Source: an uncultured Collinsella sp.
GTDB lineage: Bacteria > Actinomycetota > Coriobacteriia > Coriobacteriales > Coriobacteriaceae
Length of the DNA: 21,864 bases
NCBI GenBank assembly: GCA_958403395.1
Contig: CATXXF010000032.1
Span: 1 to 21,864 of the forward strand
Direction of reading: 5' to 3'
Under the pieces are notes generated by a model. The model searched no databases, was not told where the DNA came from, and saw only the letters and a program-made list of their open reading frames with translations. Shown one piece after another: positions 1-6,256 of this stretch (its first letter is position 1; every line of letters begins with the position of its first letter). Position numbers and translations under genes: made by a program.

Positions 1-63
1 GGGGCTATGCGGCATAGCGCCGGGGCATGGTCCGAAAAAACGTCCGAGGCCCCCCGCATCCCA
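1..63. repeat. Terminal 63-bp repeat, left copy
   Basis: These 63 bases recur in reverse complement at 21801-21863 with one mismatch (position 55). The unit starts with the palindrome GCTATGC-G-GCATAGC and continues with GGGGC and GCCCC flanking an A6-containing centre, so it could fold as two hairpins. Identity stops sharply after position 63 on the inner side. The outer side cannot be seen. A dispersed intergenic repeat at which an assembly broke is the simplest reading. Confidence 0.85.
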
Positions 64-285
64 CTCTGTACACACAAAACGGGATGAGCTTTCCCATGGT
101 GATCCAAGACCAGAAGCATGTCCGATAGCGCGGCCAGGTCAAGAACAACAAGGCAAGCGTCACGCCAATTTGGACGAGCGTCTGCTGCAGTTTAAGGCTG
201 CTGGCCCATATGGTAGAGTTAACCACCCATGAATTTCAGCACACTGCGTGCTACCTGTTCTTTTGTCATTTAGGGGAGTGAACTT
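64..285. other. Non-coding leader upstream of the GGDEF gene
   Basis: No convincing gene is seen here. A 73-codon minus-strand frame (5-226) starts at a GTG without a ribosome site and runs into the terminal repeat. A small hairpin AGCAC/GTGCT lies near 239-253. The ribosome site AGGGGAG (272-278) sits 7 bases before the GTG start at 286. No clear -35/-10 pair was recognised. Confidence 0.5.
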
Positions 286-1377
286 GTGAATACTTCTGTC
301 GCCAAGAAGGCCGGCCAGGCGGTGCGCCTGCTCATGATGGTGCTCACGGCAGTTCTCATCTTCTTCTTCATCAATGTTATGCTGCTCGTCTCCGATATCC
401 AGGGCACGGCGCGTGTGGTCAACTACGCCGGTCTGGTGCGCGGCACCACGCAGCGAATCGTTAAGCTCGAGGATGCGGGCCAGCCTCAAGATGACCTGCT
501 CAAAGCCGTGGATTCATACATCAACGGTTTGCGTTACGGAAGTGACGACCTCAACCTCGTCCGTCTCGACGACGATGAGTATCAGGCAAAAATGACCGAG
601 CTTGCAAATTATTTTGATGAGCTTTGCACCGAGATCATCCGCGTGCGCGAAGTCGGCTATGAGAACACCGACATCATCTCCATGAGCGAGGAGTTCTTTG
701 GCATTTGCGACGATGCTACGCGACTCGCAGAGGACTACTCTCAGGAGAAGGCGTCGGCGCTCAACTATCTCGAGGGCTTGGTGATCATCGACATCGTGGG
801 CTTGGTGGCGACCTTTGCGGTCGAACTCGTTCGCGCGGTGCGCGCCGCCGCGCTCAATCGCGAACTGCAGAGCAAAGTCTATCTCGACGAAGCCACGGGG
901 CTGCCCAACAAGAACAAGTGCGAGGAGATCTTGGGGCAGGAGCAGCCTGTCTCCGCGGAGGAGCCCGTTGCGGTGTGCGTCTTCGACCTTAACAATCTGC
1001 ATACGGTCAATAACAGCTTCGGCCACGAGAAGGGCGACGAATACATCCGTTCTTTTGCCCAGCAGCTGGGGCGCGTGGCGTCGGAGACCTGCTTTGTGGG
1101 CCGCGACGGCGGCGATGAGTTTATCGCGGTGCTGCGAGATACCGATCGAGCTGCCGTGGAGTCCTGTCTCGCTCGGGTTCGCGCGAACGTGAACGAGTAT
1201 TCCGAGACTCATCCCGACATGCCTATCAGCTATGCGGTGGGCTATGCGCTTTCCAGTGATTTTGATGAACCGCCTACATTGCGCGAGCTCTTTTCCCAGG
1301 CCGACAAAAACATGTACATCGACAAGAACCGCGTAAAGACAGCCGAGGCAGCCGGGCCGCAACGCGAGGACCGCTAA
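286..1377 (+). CDS. Membrane-anchored GGDEF diguanylate cyclase
   Basis: The 363-residue protein probably makes cyclic di-GMP from two GTP at the inner face of the membrane. Residues 13-35 form one membrane span, 36-162 an extracytoplasmic helical sensor, and 163-182 a second span. Residues 195-350 form a GGDEF domain with an intact RDGGDEF signature (273-279) and the DLNNLHTVNNSFGHEKGD segment (234-251). The sensor start, around GLVRGTTQRIVKLE (49-62), resembles PilJ/NarX-type helical sensors; this is a family impression only. No RxxD inhibitory site is visible at the usual position five residues before GGDEF, so product inhibition may be absent. The GTG start is supported by AGGGGAG 7 bases upstream. 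The gene stands alone and converges with the LysR gene across 43 bases. No EAL or HD-GYP partner is in the window. Confidence 0.9.
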   Translation: MNTSVAKKAGQAVRLLMMVLTAVLIFFFINVMLLVSDIQGTARVVNYAGLVRGTTQRIVKLEDAGQPQDDLLKAVDSYINGLRYGSDDLNLVRLDDDEYQAKMTELANYFDELCTEIIRVREVGYENTDIISMSEEFFGICDDATRLAEDYSQEKASALNYLEGLVIIDIVGLVATFAVELVRAVRAAALNRELQSKVYLDEATGLPNKNKCEEILGQEQPVSAEEPVAVCVFDLNNLHTVNNSFGHEKGDEYIRSFAQQLGRVASETCFVGRDGGDEFIAVLRDTDRAAVESCLARVRANVNEYSETHPDMPISYAVGYALSSDFDEPPTLRELFSQADKNMYIDKNRVKTAEAAGPQREDR

Positions 1378-1420
1378 ACCCGTAGCAAAGGGTAGCTAAT
1401 TTGGGACAGGACTCTTTTGG

Positions 1421-2299
1421 CTATTTGAGAAGTTGTGCCATGGCGTTGACGAATTTTTGTACTTGGAGGGTGGGCTCGAGCGGGTAGTGCAGAAAGACTG
1501 GCACCTCGCGACCGCATAGGAACGGCACGCCCACAAAGGCCGGGTGTACCCCCGACCATGCGCCGCAGGTGAGCACCGCGTCGCCCTTTTCCTCGGCTTC
1601 GTTAAAGAGCGCAAAGTCAAAGCTGTCCACGTCGATCACGTCTACGCCGCCGTCTGCCAAAAGATCGATACGCAGACTGTCCATAGCGTCGTTGCCGTGA
1701 CGGAGCACGCGCAGGCGCATGCCCTCCAGGTCAGCAACCGTGATACGCGTCTTGCGCGCAAGCGGGCTCGTGCGCGGCACGTCGATATAAAACGGCACGT
1801 TGACGATGCGGAGCCTTTGGCATGCGTCGCCCCAGCGTGGGGTCGAAAAGCTCGACTGCACCACATCGACCTCGCGACCGAGGCTGCGCATGACAGTCTC
1901 GCGCTCATCATAAAGGTCACTTACCGGCACAATCTCAAAGCGCAGCGACGGCTCCAGCTCGTGCACACCCGGCCACATCGACAGCGTTTGGCGCCCCGGG
2001 CACATCATCGACACGCCCAGGCGCACGGCACCGCCATCGCCCGCCGCACGTCGGGCACGGCGCAGCGCGTCCTCGGACTGCCGCATGATTGAGCGCGCGT
2101 CATCCACCAGCAGAGCGCCCGCCGGCGTCACCTTGACGCCCGAGTGCGAGCGTTCAAACAGCGTAATACCGAACTCCGCCTCAAAACCCGATACCTGCTT
2201 GACGAGTGCCGGCGTCGACACGCGCAGCTTTGCCGCGGCGCGCGAGAAGCTTCCCAGCTCCGCGGCGGCCGATATAGCCTCGAGTCGTCGATCGTACAC
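1421..2299 (-). CDS. LysR-family transcriptional regulator
   Basis: The protein has 292 residues from the preferred start. An N-terminal winged helix-turn-helix (about 4-63; core FSRAAAKLRVSTPALVKQV) is followed by a substrate-binding-like effector domain, the usual LysR layout and length. The GTG at 2299 is preceded by GGGAG with a 6-base spacer. A longer frame from the GTG at 2332 adds 11 residues but has no ribosome site, so 2299 is preferred. The gene is divergent from the dehydrogenase at 2533 across about 230 bases containing two dyads. That is the classic arrangement for a LysR protein controlling its neighbour and itself. It probably senses the substrate or intermediate of the SDR/MFS/Gfo-Idh pathway. 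The family is clear; the effector is unknown. Confidence 0.9.
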   Translation of the reverse strand: MYDRRLEAISAAAELGSFSRAAAKLRVSTPALVKQVSGFEAEFGITLFERSHSGVKVTPAGALLVDDARSIMRQSEDALRRARRAAGDGGAVRLGVSMMCPGRQTLSMWPGVHELEPSLRFEIVPVSDLYDERETVMRSLGREVDVVQSSFSTPRWGDACQRLRIVNVPFYIDVPRTSPLARKTRITVADLEGMRLRVLRHGNDAMDSLRIDLLADGGVDVIDVDSFDFALFNEAEEKGDAVLTCGAWSGVHPAFVGVPFLCGREVPVFLHYPLEPTLQVQKFVNAMAQLLK

Positions 2300-2370
2300 G
2301 TCAATCTCCCGTTTTCGCACGTGCGGGCGCACAGCACCGCAGGGGGTCGTTTTCGCAGGTCACGTGCTCA

Positions 2371-2389
2371 ATTGAGAACAAACCTCAAT
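2371..2389. promoter_or_regulatory. Candidate LysR operator dyad
   Basis: ATTGAG and CTCAAT form a perfect 6-bp dyad around a 7-base spacer in the divergent gap between the LysR gene and the dehydrogenase. Interrupted dyads of this size are typical of LysR-family sites. The assignment rests on position and symmetry only. Confidence 0.45.
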
Positions 2390-2479
2390 GCACGGTGTAA
2401 ATCTATGGTTAACGCTATTCTAACAAATATGCAATTCACCTGCGCAAATGCAAAGCATACGATAACCAGCGAAAACCAC

Positions 2480-2506
2480 GTGGGTCGGTTAATGGGAGCG
2501 ACCCAC
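2480..2506 (+). promoter_or_regulatory. 8-bp dyad in the SDR leader
   Basis: GTGGGTCG (2480-2487) and CGACCCAC (2499-2506) are perfect inverted copies around 11 bases, ending about 17 bases before the GGGAAG ribosome site of the dehydrogenase. It could be a second operator or an mRNA hairpin affecting translation. It lacks a T tract, so a terminator is unlikely. Confidence 0.45.
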
Positions 2507-2532
2507 CGGGAGGCACAAGAAGGGAAGTTCCT

Positions 2533-3414
2533 ATGAGCAATTGGCTTAAGCTCGAGGGCGATGTCTGCGCCGTGACCGGCGCACTCGGCGGTATGGGCGT
2601 CGAGATTTGCCGCGAGTTCGCCCGCAACGGCACCAACGTCGTCCTGCTCGACCTGGACGAGGAGAAGGTCAAGGCCGCAGCCGCCGACCTCGCCGCCGAG
2701 TTTGGCATCCACGCCGAGGGCTACAAGATGAACGCCACCGACGAGGCCGAGGTTCAGGCCGCCGTCGATGCCACCATCGCCGACTTCGGCCGCGTCGACG
2801 TCCTTGTCAACACCGCCGGCATCCTGCGCTTCGCCGCCATGGAGGACCTGCCGCTCTCCGACTGGGAGCAGGTGCTCAACGTCAACCTCACCGGCTACTT
2901 CATCACCTCGCAGCGCTTTGGTCGCGAGATGATCAAGGCCGGCCAGGGCCGCCTGGTGCACATCTCGACCGTCGCCAGCCACTCCCCCGAGACGTTCTCG
3001 GGCGTGTACAGCTCCACCAAGGCGGGCGTCAACATGATGTCCAAGATGCTGGCTGCCGAGTGGGGCCCCTACGGCGTGCGCTCCAACTGCGTCGAGCCCT
3101 GCTTCGTTAAGACCCCGATGTCAGCCAACTTCTACGCCGACCCCGAGGTCGAGAAGAGCCGCAGCCGCCTGATCGCCACGCGTCGCATCGGCGAGGTCAG
3201 CGATATCGCCAACGCCGTCATGTTCCTGGCGTCCAAGCGCTCGGACTTTACCACCGGCGACGCCATCAAGGTCGACGGCGGCTTCTCCAACATGATGGGC
3301 GACCTCACCGCCAAGCCCGGCGGCCGTCGCGCCTATGCCGACAACTACCTTAAGAACAAGGGTGTCGAGCTTTGGTCCGATGAGTCCGGCGTCGCCAAGC
3401 CGACTGACCAGTAA
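2533..3414 (+). CDS. Short-chain dehydrogenase/reductase (SDR)
   Basis: This 293-residue Rossmann oxidoreductase probably interconverts an alcohol and a ketone with NAD(H). It has the cofactor motif TGALGGMG (15-22), Asp40 at the end of the second strand (favouring NAD over NADP), NTAG (93-96), and the catalytic set Asn118, Ser145, Tyr159 and Lys163 (YSSTK). The core ends near DGG (248-250). About 43 further residues form a charged tail, longer than in a typical 250-residue SDR. The ATG is supported by GGGAAG. It is the first gene of a likely operon with the OFA carrier and the Gfo/Idh oxidoreductase and is divergent from a LysR gene. Gluconate or polyol 5-dehydrogenase-like and hydroxysteroid dehydrogenase-like roles are both possible; nothing in the sequence decides. 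Confidence 0.93.
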   Translation: MSNWLKLEGDVCAVTGALGGMGVEICREFARNGTNVVLLDLDEEKVKAAAADLAAEFGIHAEGYKMNATDEAEVQAAVDATIADFGRVDVLVNTAGILRFAAMEDLPLSDWEQVLNVNLTGYFITSQRFGREMIKAGQGRLVHISTVASHSPETFSGVYSSTKAGVNMMSKMLAAEWGPYGVRSNCVEPCFVKTPMSANFYADPEVEKSRSRLIATRRIGEVSDIANAVMFLASKRSDFTTGDAIKVDGGFSNMMGDLTAKPGGRRAYADNYLKNKGVELWSDESGVAKPTDQ

Positions 3415-3479
3415 ACCAACCTAACAGGGAGACCCGCGGATACGACCGCTCCTCTCCCACATCGATTAGAAAGAGTCCA

Positions 3480-4736
3480 ATGGCTTCCAGCAACTCCAAC
3501 AAGGGTCGCGCCGTCGTGCTTTCCGCCGCGTGCGTCACCATGTTCTTCATCAGCTCCATCGCGCTGTATTCTGTCGTGAGCAAGAACCTGCTCGCCGTCT
3601 ACCCCGAGTGGTCGAGTGCCCTTACCTGGGCTTTCCCCGTCTTTCAGACCATCATGGCCGTGACGGGCATCTTCGCCGGCCGCATCTCCGATAAGATCGG
3701 CCCGCGCAACGTCGTGATCGCCGCCGCCGTGTGCTACGGCGTGGGCTGGTTCATGTCCGGCACCGTCACCGAGCCGTGGCAGTTCTACCTGTGGTTCTCG
3801 CTCGTCGCCGCCATCGGCAACGGCCTGGGCTACAACCCCGCGCTCACCACCGGCCAAAAGTGGTTCATCGACAAGAAGGGCCTTGCCTCCGGCATCACCC
3901 TGGCCGCTTCGACCGCCGGCCCCGCCGTGCTGTCCCCGGTGCTCGCCTCGCTGCTCATCCCGAGCTTGGGCATCTTTGGCGCACTCAAGGCACTCGGCGC
4001 CATCTTCTTTGTGACGATCGCCGCCTCCGCCCTGTTACTGAAGGCCCCCGAGGCTGGCTGGCTGCCCGAGGGCTTCGAGGCCCCCAAGGGCGGCGCGCAT
4101 GCCGGCACCTTCGGTGACCTCACACCGGGCGAGATGGTCAAGACCCCGCGCTTCTGGGTCCTCATCGTCACCTTCGCCTTTGCCGCCACCGCGGGCACCC
4201 TGCTCGTGGGCAAGGTTGCCTCCATCGCCGCCGTCCAGCTCTTCGCCGACCCCACGAGCGCCGCGGCCGTCGCCCTCGGCGGCGTGGTGGTCTCCGTCAA
4301 CACCTGCGCCAACCTGGTTGGCCGTCTGTCCTTTGGCCAGATCATCGACAAGCTCGGCGCCTACAAGTCGCTGCTCATCAGCCTTGTCGTCACCATCGTC
4401 GCCCTCGTCATCATGTCGATGAGCTTTACACAGGCCATGTTCTTTGTGGCGCTCGCCTTGCTCGGCTTTAGCTTTGGCGCCCTGCTCGTCATCTACCCGC
4501 CGCTCACCGGTGGCGCCTTTGGTACCAGCAACATCGGCGTCAACTACGGCATCATGTTTTTGGGCTATGCCGCTTCCACCTGGATCAGCCAGCCCATCAC
4601 TGCCGTGCTGTATCACGCCGAGGCCGGCAGCGCCGCCTACCAGCAGTCCTTCTACGGCGCCATTGTGATCGCCGCCATCGCCGTCGTGCTCACCGTCTAC
4701 ATGATGGTCTCCGACAGCAAGAAGAAGTCCGCCTAG
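3480..4736 (+). CDS. MFS transporter, OFA (oxalate/formate antiporter-like) family
   Basis: This 418-residue, roughly 12-span carrier lies 65 bases after the SDR gene. OFA-type signatures are GRISDKIGPR in the loop after span 2 (67-76), GNGLGYNP (113-120) and QKWFIDKKGLASGI (126-139). OFA carriers move small organic anions or related solutes, often by exchange. In the oxalate carrier OxlT, Lys355 in span 11 contacts the substrate. The matching stretch here, after NYG (355-357), reads IMFLGYAASTW and has no lysine, so oxalate is an unlikely substrate. The ATG follows AGAAAG. Its place between two dehydrogenase genes suggests it imports their substrate or exports their product. Confidence 0.88.
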   Translation: MASSNSNKGRAVVLSAACVTMFFISSIALYSVVSKNLLAVYPEWSSALTWAFPVFQTIMAVTGIFAGRISDKIGPRNVVIAAAVCYGVGWFMSGTVTEPWQFYLWFSLVAAIGNGLGYNPALTTGQKWFIDKKGLASGITLAASTAGPAVLSPVLASLLIPSLGIFGALKALGAIFFVTIAASALLLKAPEAGWLPEGFEAPKGGAHAGTFGDLTPGEMVKTPRFWVLIVTFAFAATAGTLLVGKVASIAAVQLFADPTSAAAVALGGVVVSVNTCANLVGRLSFGQIIDKLGAYKSLLISLVVTIVALVIMSMSFTQAMFFVALALLGFSFGALLVIYPPLTGGAFGTSNIGVNYGIMFLGYAASTWISQPITAVLYHAEAGSAAYQQSFYGAIVIAAIAVVLTVYMMVSDSKKKSA

Positions 4737-4744
4737 TTTTACCG

Positions 4745-4775
4745 ATGCGACAAAGGGACAGCCCCTTTGTCGCAT
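4745..4775. repeat. REP-like palindrome, copy A
   Basis: ATGCGACAAAGGG (4745-4757) pairs perfectly with CCCTTTGTCGCAT (4763-4775) around a 5-base loop, in the gap between the carrier and the Gfo/Idh gene. It has no T tract after the stem. The core recurs at 15612-15649 and 18104-18132, so this is one member of a dispersed family. Inside an operon such a hairpin could stabilise upstream mRNA or reduce read-through. Confidence 0.8.
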
Positions 4776-4805
4776 TCCACCGGTCACCAGTATTAAGGAG
4801 TCGAA

Positions 4806-5846
4806 ATGTCTGAGCTCAACCCAGTCCGCATTGCCGTTATCGGCGCCGGCGCCATGGGCCGCAACCATATCCGCTTTATCACCGAGGAGCCCGAGGCCGA
4901 GCTCGTCGCCATCGCCGACGCCTTTGAGGGCGCCCGCGCCACGGCCGAGGCCGCCGGCGTGCCGTTTTATACCGATCCCGCCCAGATGATGGACGAGGTC
5001 AAGCCCGAGGCCGTCATCATCGCCACCCCCAACGACCTGCACCTGGGCGTTGCCCGCGAGGCTGTGAAGCGCAACATCGTGCCGCTGGTCGAAAAGCCGA
5101 TCTCCAACGATCTCGAGGATGCCCAGGCTTTCGCCGCCGAGGCCGAGACCGCCGGCGTGCCCGTGCTCGTGGGCCAGCATCGTCGCCACAATCCCTTCGT
5201 CAACAAGGCCAAGGAGATCATCGAGTCCGGCGAGCTGGGCAAGCTCACTGTGTCGAGCTTCCACTACATGATCTATAAGAATGACGAGTACTTCGACGTC
5301 GAGTGGCGCCGCAAGAAGGGCGCCGGCCCGATCCTGGTCAACCTGGTGCACGACGTCGACCTGCTCCGCTACCTGCTGGGCGAGCCCGTTGCCGTCCAGG
5401 GTATGCAGTCCAGCGCCGCCCGCGGTTTTGAGACCGAGGACTCCGCCGTGGTCAACGTCCGTTTTGCCGATGGCGCGCTTGCGAGCATGACCATCTCCGA
5501 CGCCACCGCCAGCCCCTGGAACTGGGAGGCAACCGCTCGCGAGGATCCGCAGTACCGCCCCTTCGACGCCGACGCCTACTTTATCGGCGGAACCTTGGGC
5601 GCTCTGTCGCTGCCCCGCCTGCACCAGTTCTCCTACGACGGCGCCTCCAACTGGCACAAGCCGCTGCAGATGGAGATTCCGGCCGTGGACCCGGCACTGC
5701 CGCACAAGATGCAGCTCAAGCACTTTGTGAAGGTTGTCCGCCGCGAGGTCGAGCCCGTCGTGACCCCCGCCGATAACGTCAAGACGCTCACGCTTCTCAA
5801 CGCCATCAAGGAGGCCGCCGAGACCGGCCAGCTCGTCGAGCTGTAA
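4806..5846 (+). CDS. Gfo/Idh/MocA-family oxidoreductase
   Basis: The 346-residue protein has the two-domain fold typical of inositol and glucose-fructose dehydrogenases. An N-terminal Rossmann domain carries GAGAMG (13-18) and the conserved EKP (96-98). The C-terminal catalytic domain carries the active-site helix NLVHDVDLLRYL with His182 and Asp185. It probably oxidises or reduces a sugar, inositol or sugar-acid hydroxyl with NAD(P). The ribosome site AAGGAG lies 5 bases before the ATG. It is third after the SDR and the OFA carrier and is followed by a terminator at 5919-5954, so it is probably the last gene of the operon. A palindrome in the gap before it may let it be expressed at a different level. 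Confidence 0.92.
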   Translation: MSELNPVRIAVIGAGAMGRNHIRFITEEPEAELVAIADAFEGARATAEAAGVPFYTDPAQMMDEVKPEAVIIATPNDLHLGVAREAVKRNIVPLVEKPISNDLEDAQAFAAEAETAGVPVLVGQHRRHNPFVNKAKEIIESGELGKLTVSSFHYMIYKNDEYFDVEWRRKKGAGPILVNLVHDVDLLRYLLGEPVAVQGMQSSAARGFETEDSAVVNVRFADGALASMTISDATASPWNWEATAREDPQYRPFDADAYFIGGTLGALSLPRLHQFSYDGASNWHKPLQMEIPAVDPALPHKMQLKHFVKVVRREVEPVVTPADNVKTLTLLNAIKEAAETGQLVEL

Positions 5847-5918
5847 TGCCTTAAGAGCGACCGCGGCAGAAACCCCATGCCGAACCCTTCGGTCCGCCAC
5901 CAACAAGCCCCTCTTCTT

Positions 5919-5954
5919 TGCCCCGCGAGCAGCCTCCTGCCCGCGGGGCATTTT
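5919..5954 (+). terminator. Rho-independent terminator of the SDR/MFS/Gfo-Idh operon
   Basis: TGCCCCGCG pairs with CGCGGGGCA around 14 bases and is followed directly by TTTT. It lies 73 bases after the Gfo/Idh stop codon. Confidence 0.8.
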
Positions 5955-6014
5955 GCTACCTTGCCGGCGATTTTTCTGGAACGGGGGCTATTTTGCGCCT
6001 CAGCTTGGTTCGTT

Positions 6015-6175
6015 CGCCACGAAATGGGCCTATCTACTACGTTAACCGATCACCCTCAACCATGCCGAATTTCGAGAAATAAAAACCGCAGGTAGGCGGG
6101 TTGCGTATTTTCTGAAAACCGGGGGATGGTCGACCCATACGGTTCAAACGTAGTAGATAGGTCGTTTTCGTGGCG
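6015..6175. repeat. Nested inverted repeat between the operon and tex
   Basis: Arms 6015-6048 and 6140-6175 are inverted copies, with a 15-bp perfect core CCTATCTACTACGTT (6029-6043 against 6147-6161) and perfect outer CGCCACGAAA/TTTTCGTGGCG ends. The interior holds a weaker hairpin with ACCGC and GCGGGT around AGGTAG (about 6085-6101), which with a T-rich flank resembles a minus-strand terminator. No open frame uses the element. It fills most of the 410-base gap between the Gfo/Idh gene and tex; the rest is the terminator and about 80 bases of tex leader. Confidence 0.75.
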
Positions 6176-6256
6176 AGGGCCCAAAACAGTCTTTTGAAAC
6201 GGGTGGTATCCTTGGTAGCCCTGTGCTGCAAACGCACCTTAAACGCAAGGAGTCCC

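Noticed and set aside
5..226. 73-codon hydrophobic frame on the minus strand at the left edge
   Set aside because: It has a GTG start without a ribosome site, and its end is formed by the terminal repeat.
1378..1420. Terminator between the converging GGDEF and LysR genes
   Set aside because: No stem longer than four base pairs with a T tract is present; only a degenerate GGGACAGG fragment is seen.
4035..5951. 638-codon open frame on the minus strand across the OFA carrier and Gfo/Idh genes
   Set aside because: It is antisense to two genes with clear family motifs, has a composition rich in Gly, Asp and Val typical of the reverse of GC-rich codons, and shows no domain.
6170..6256. Longer start for tex
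   Set aside because: The extra 29 codons overlap the inverted repeat arm and lack a ribosome site; the ATG at 6257 has AAGGAG and the family N-terminus.
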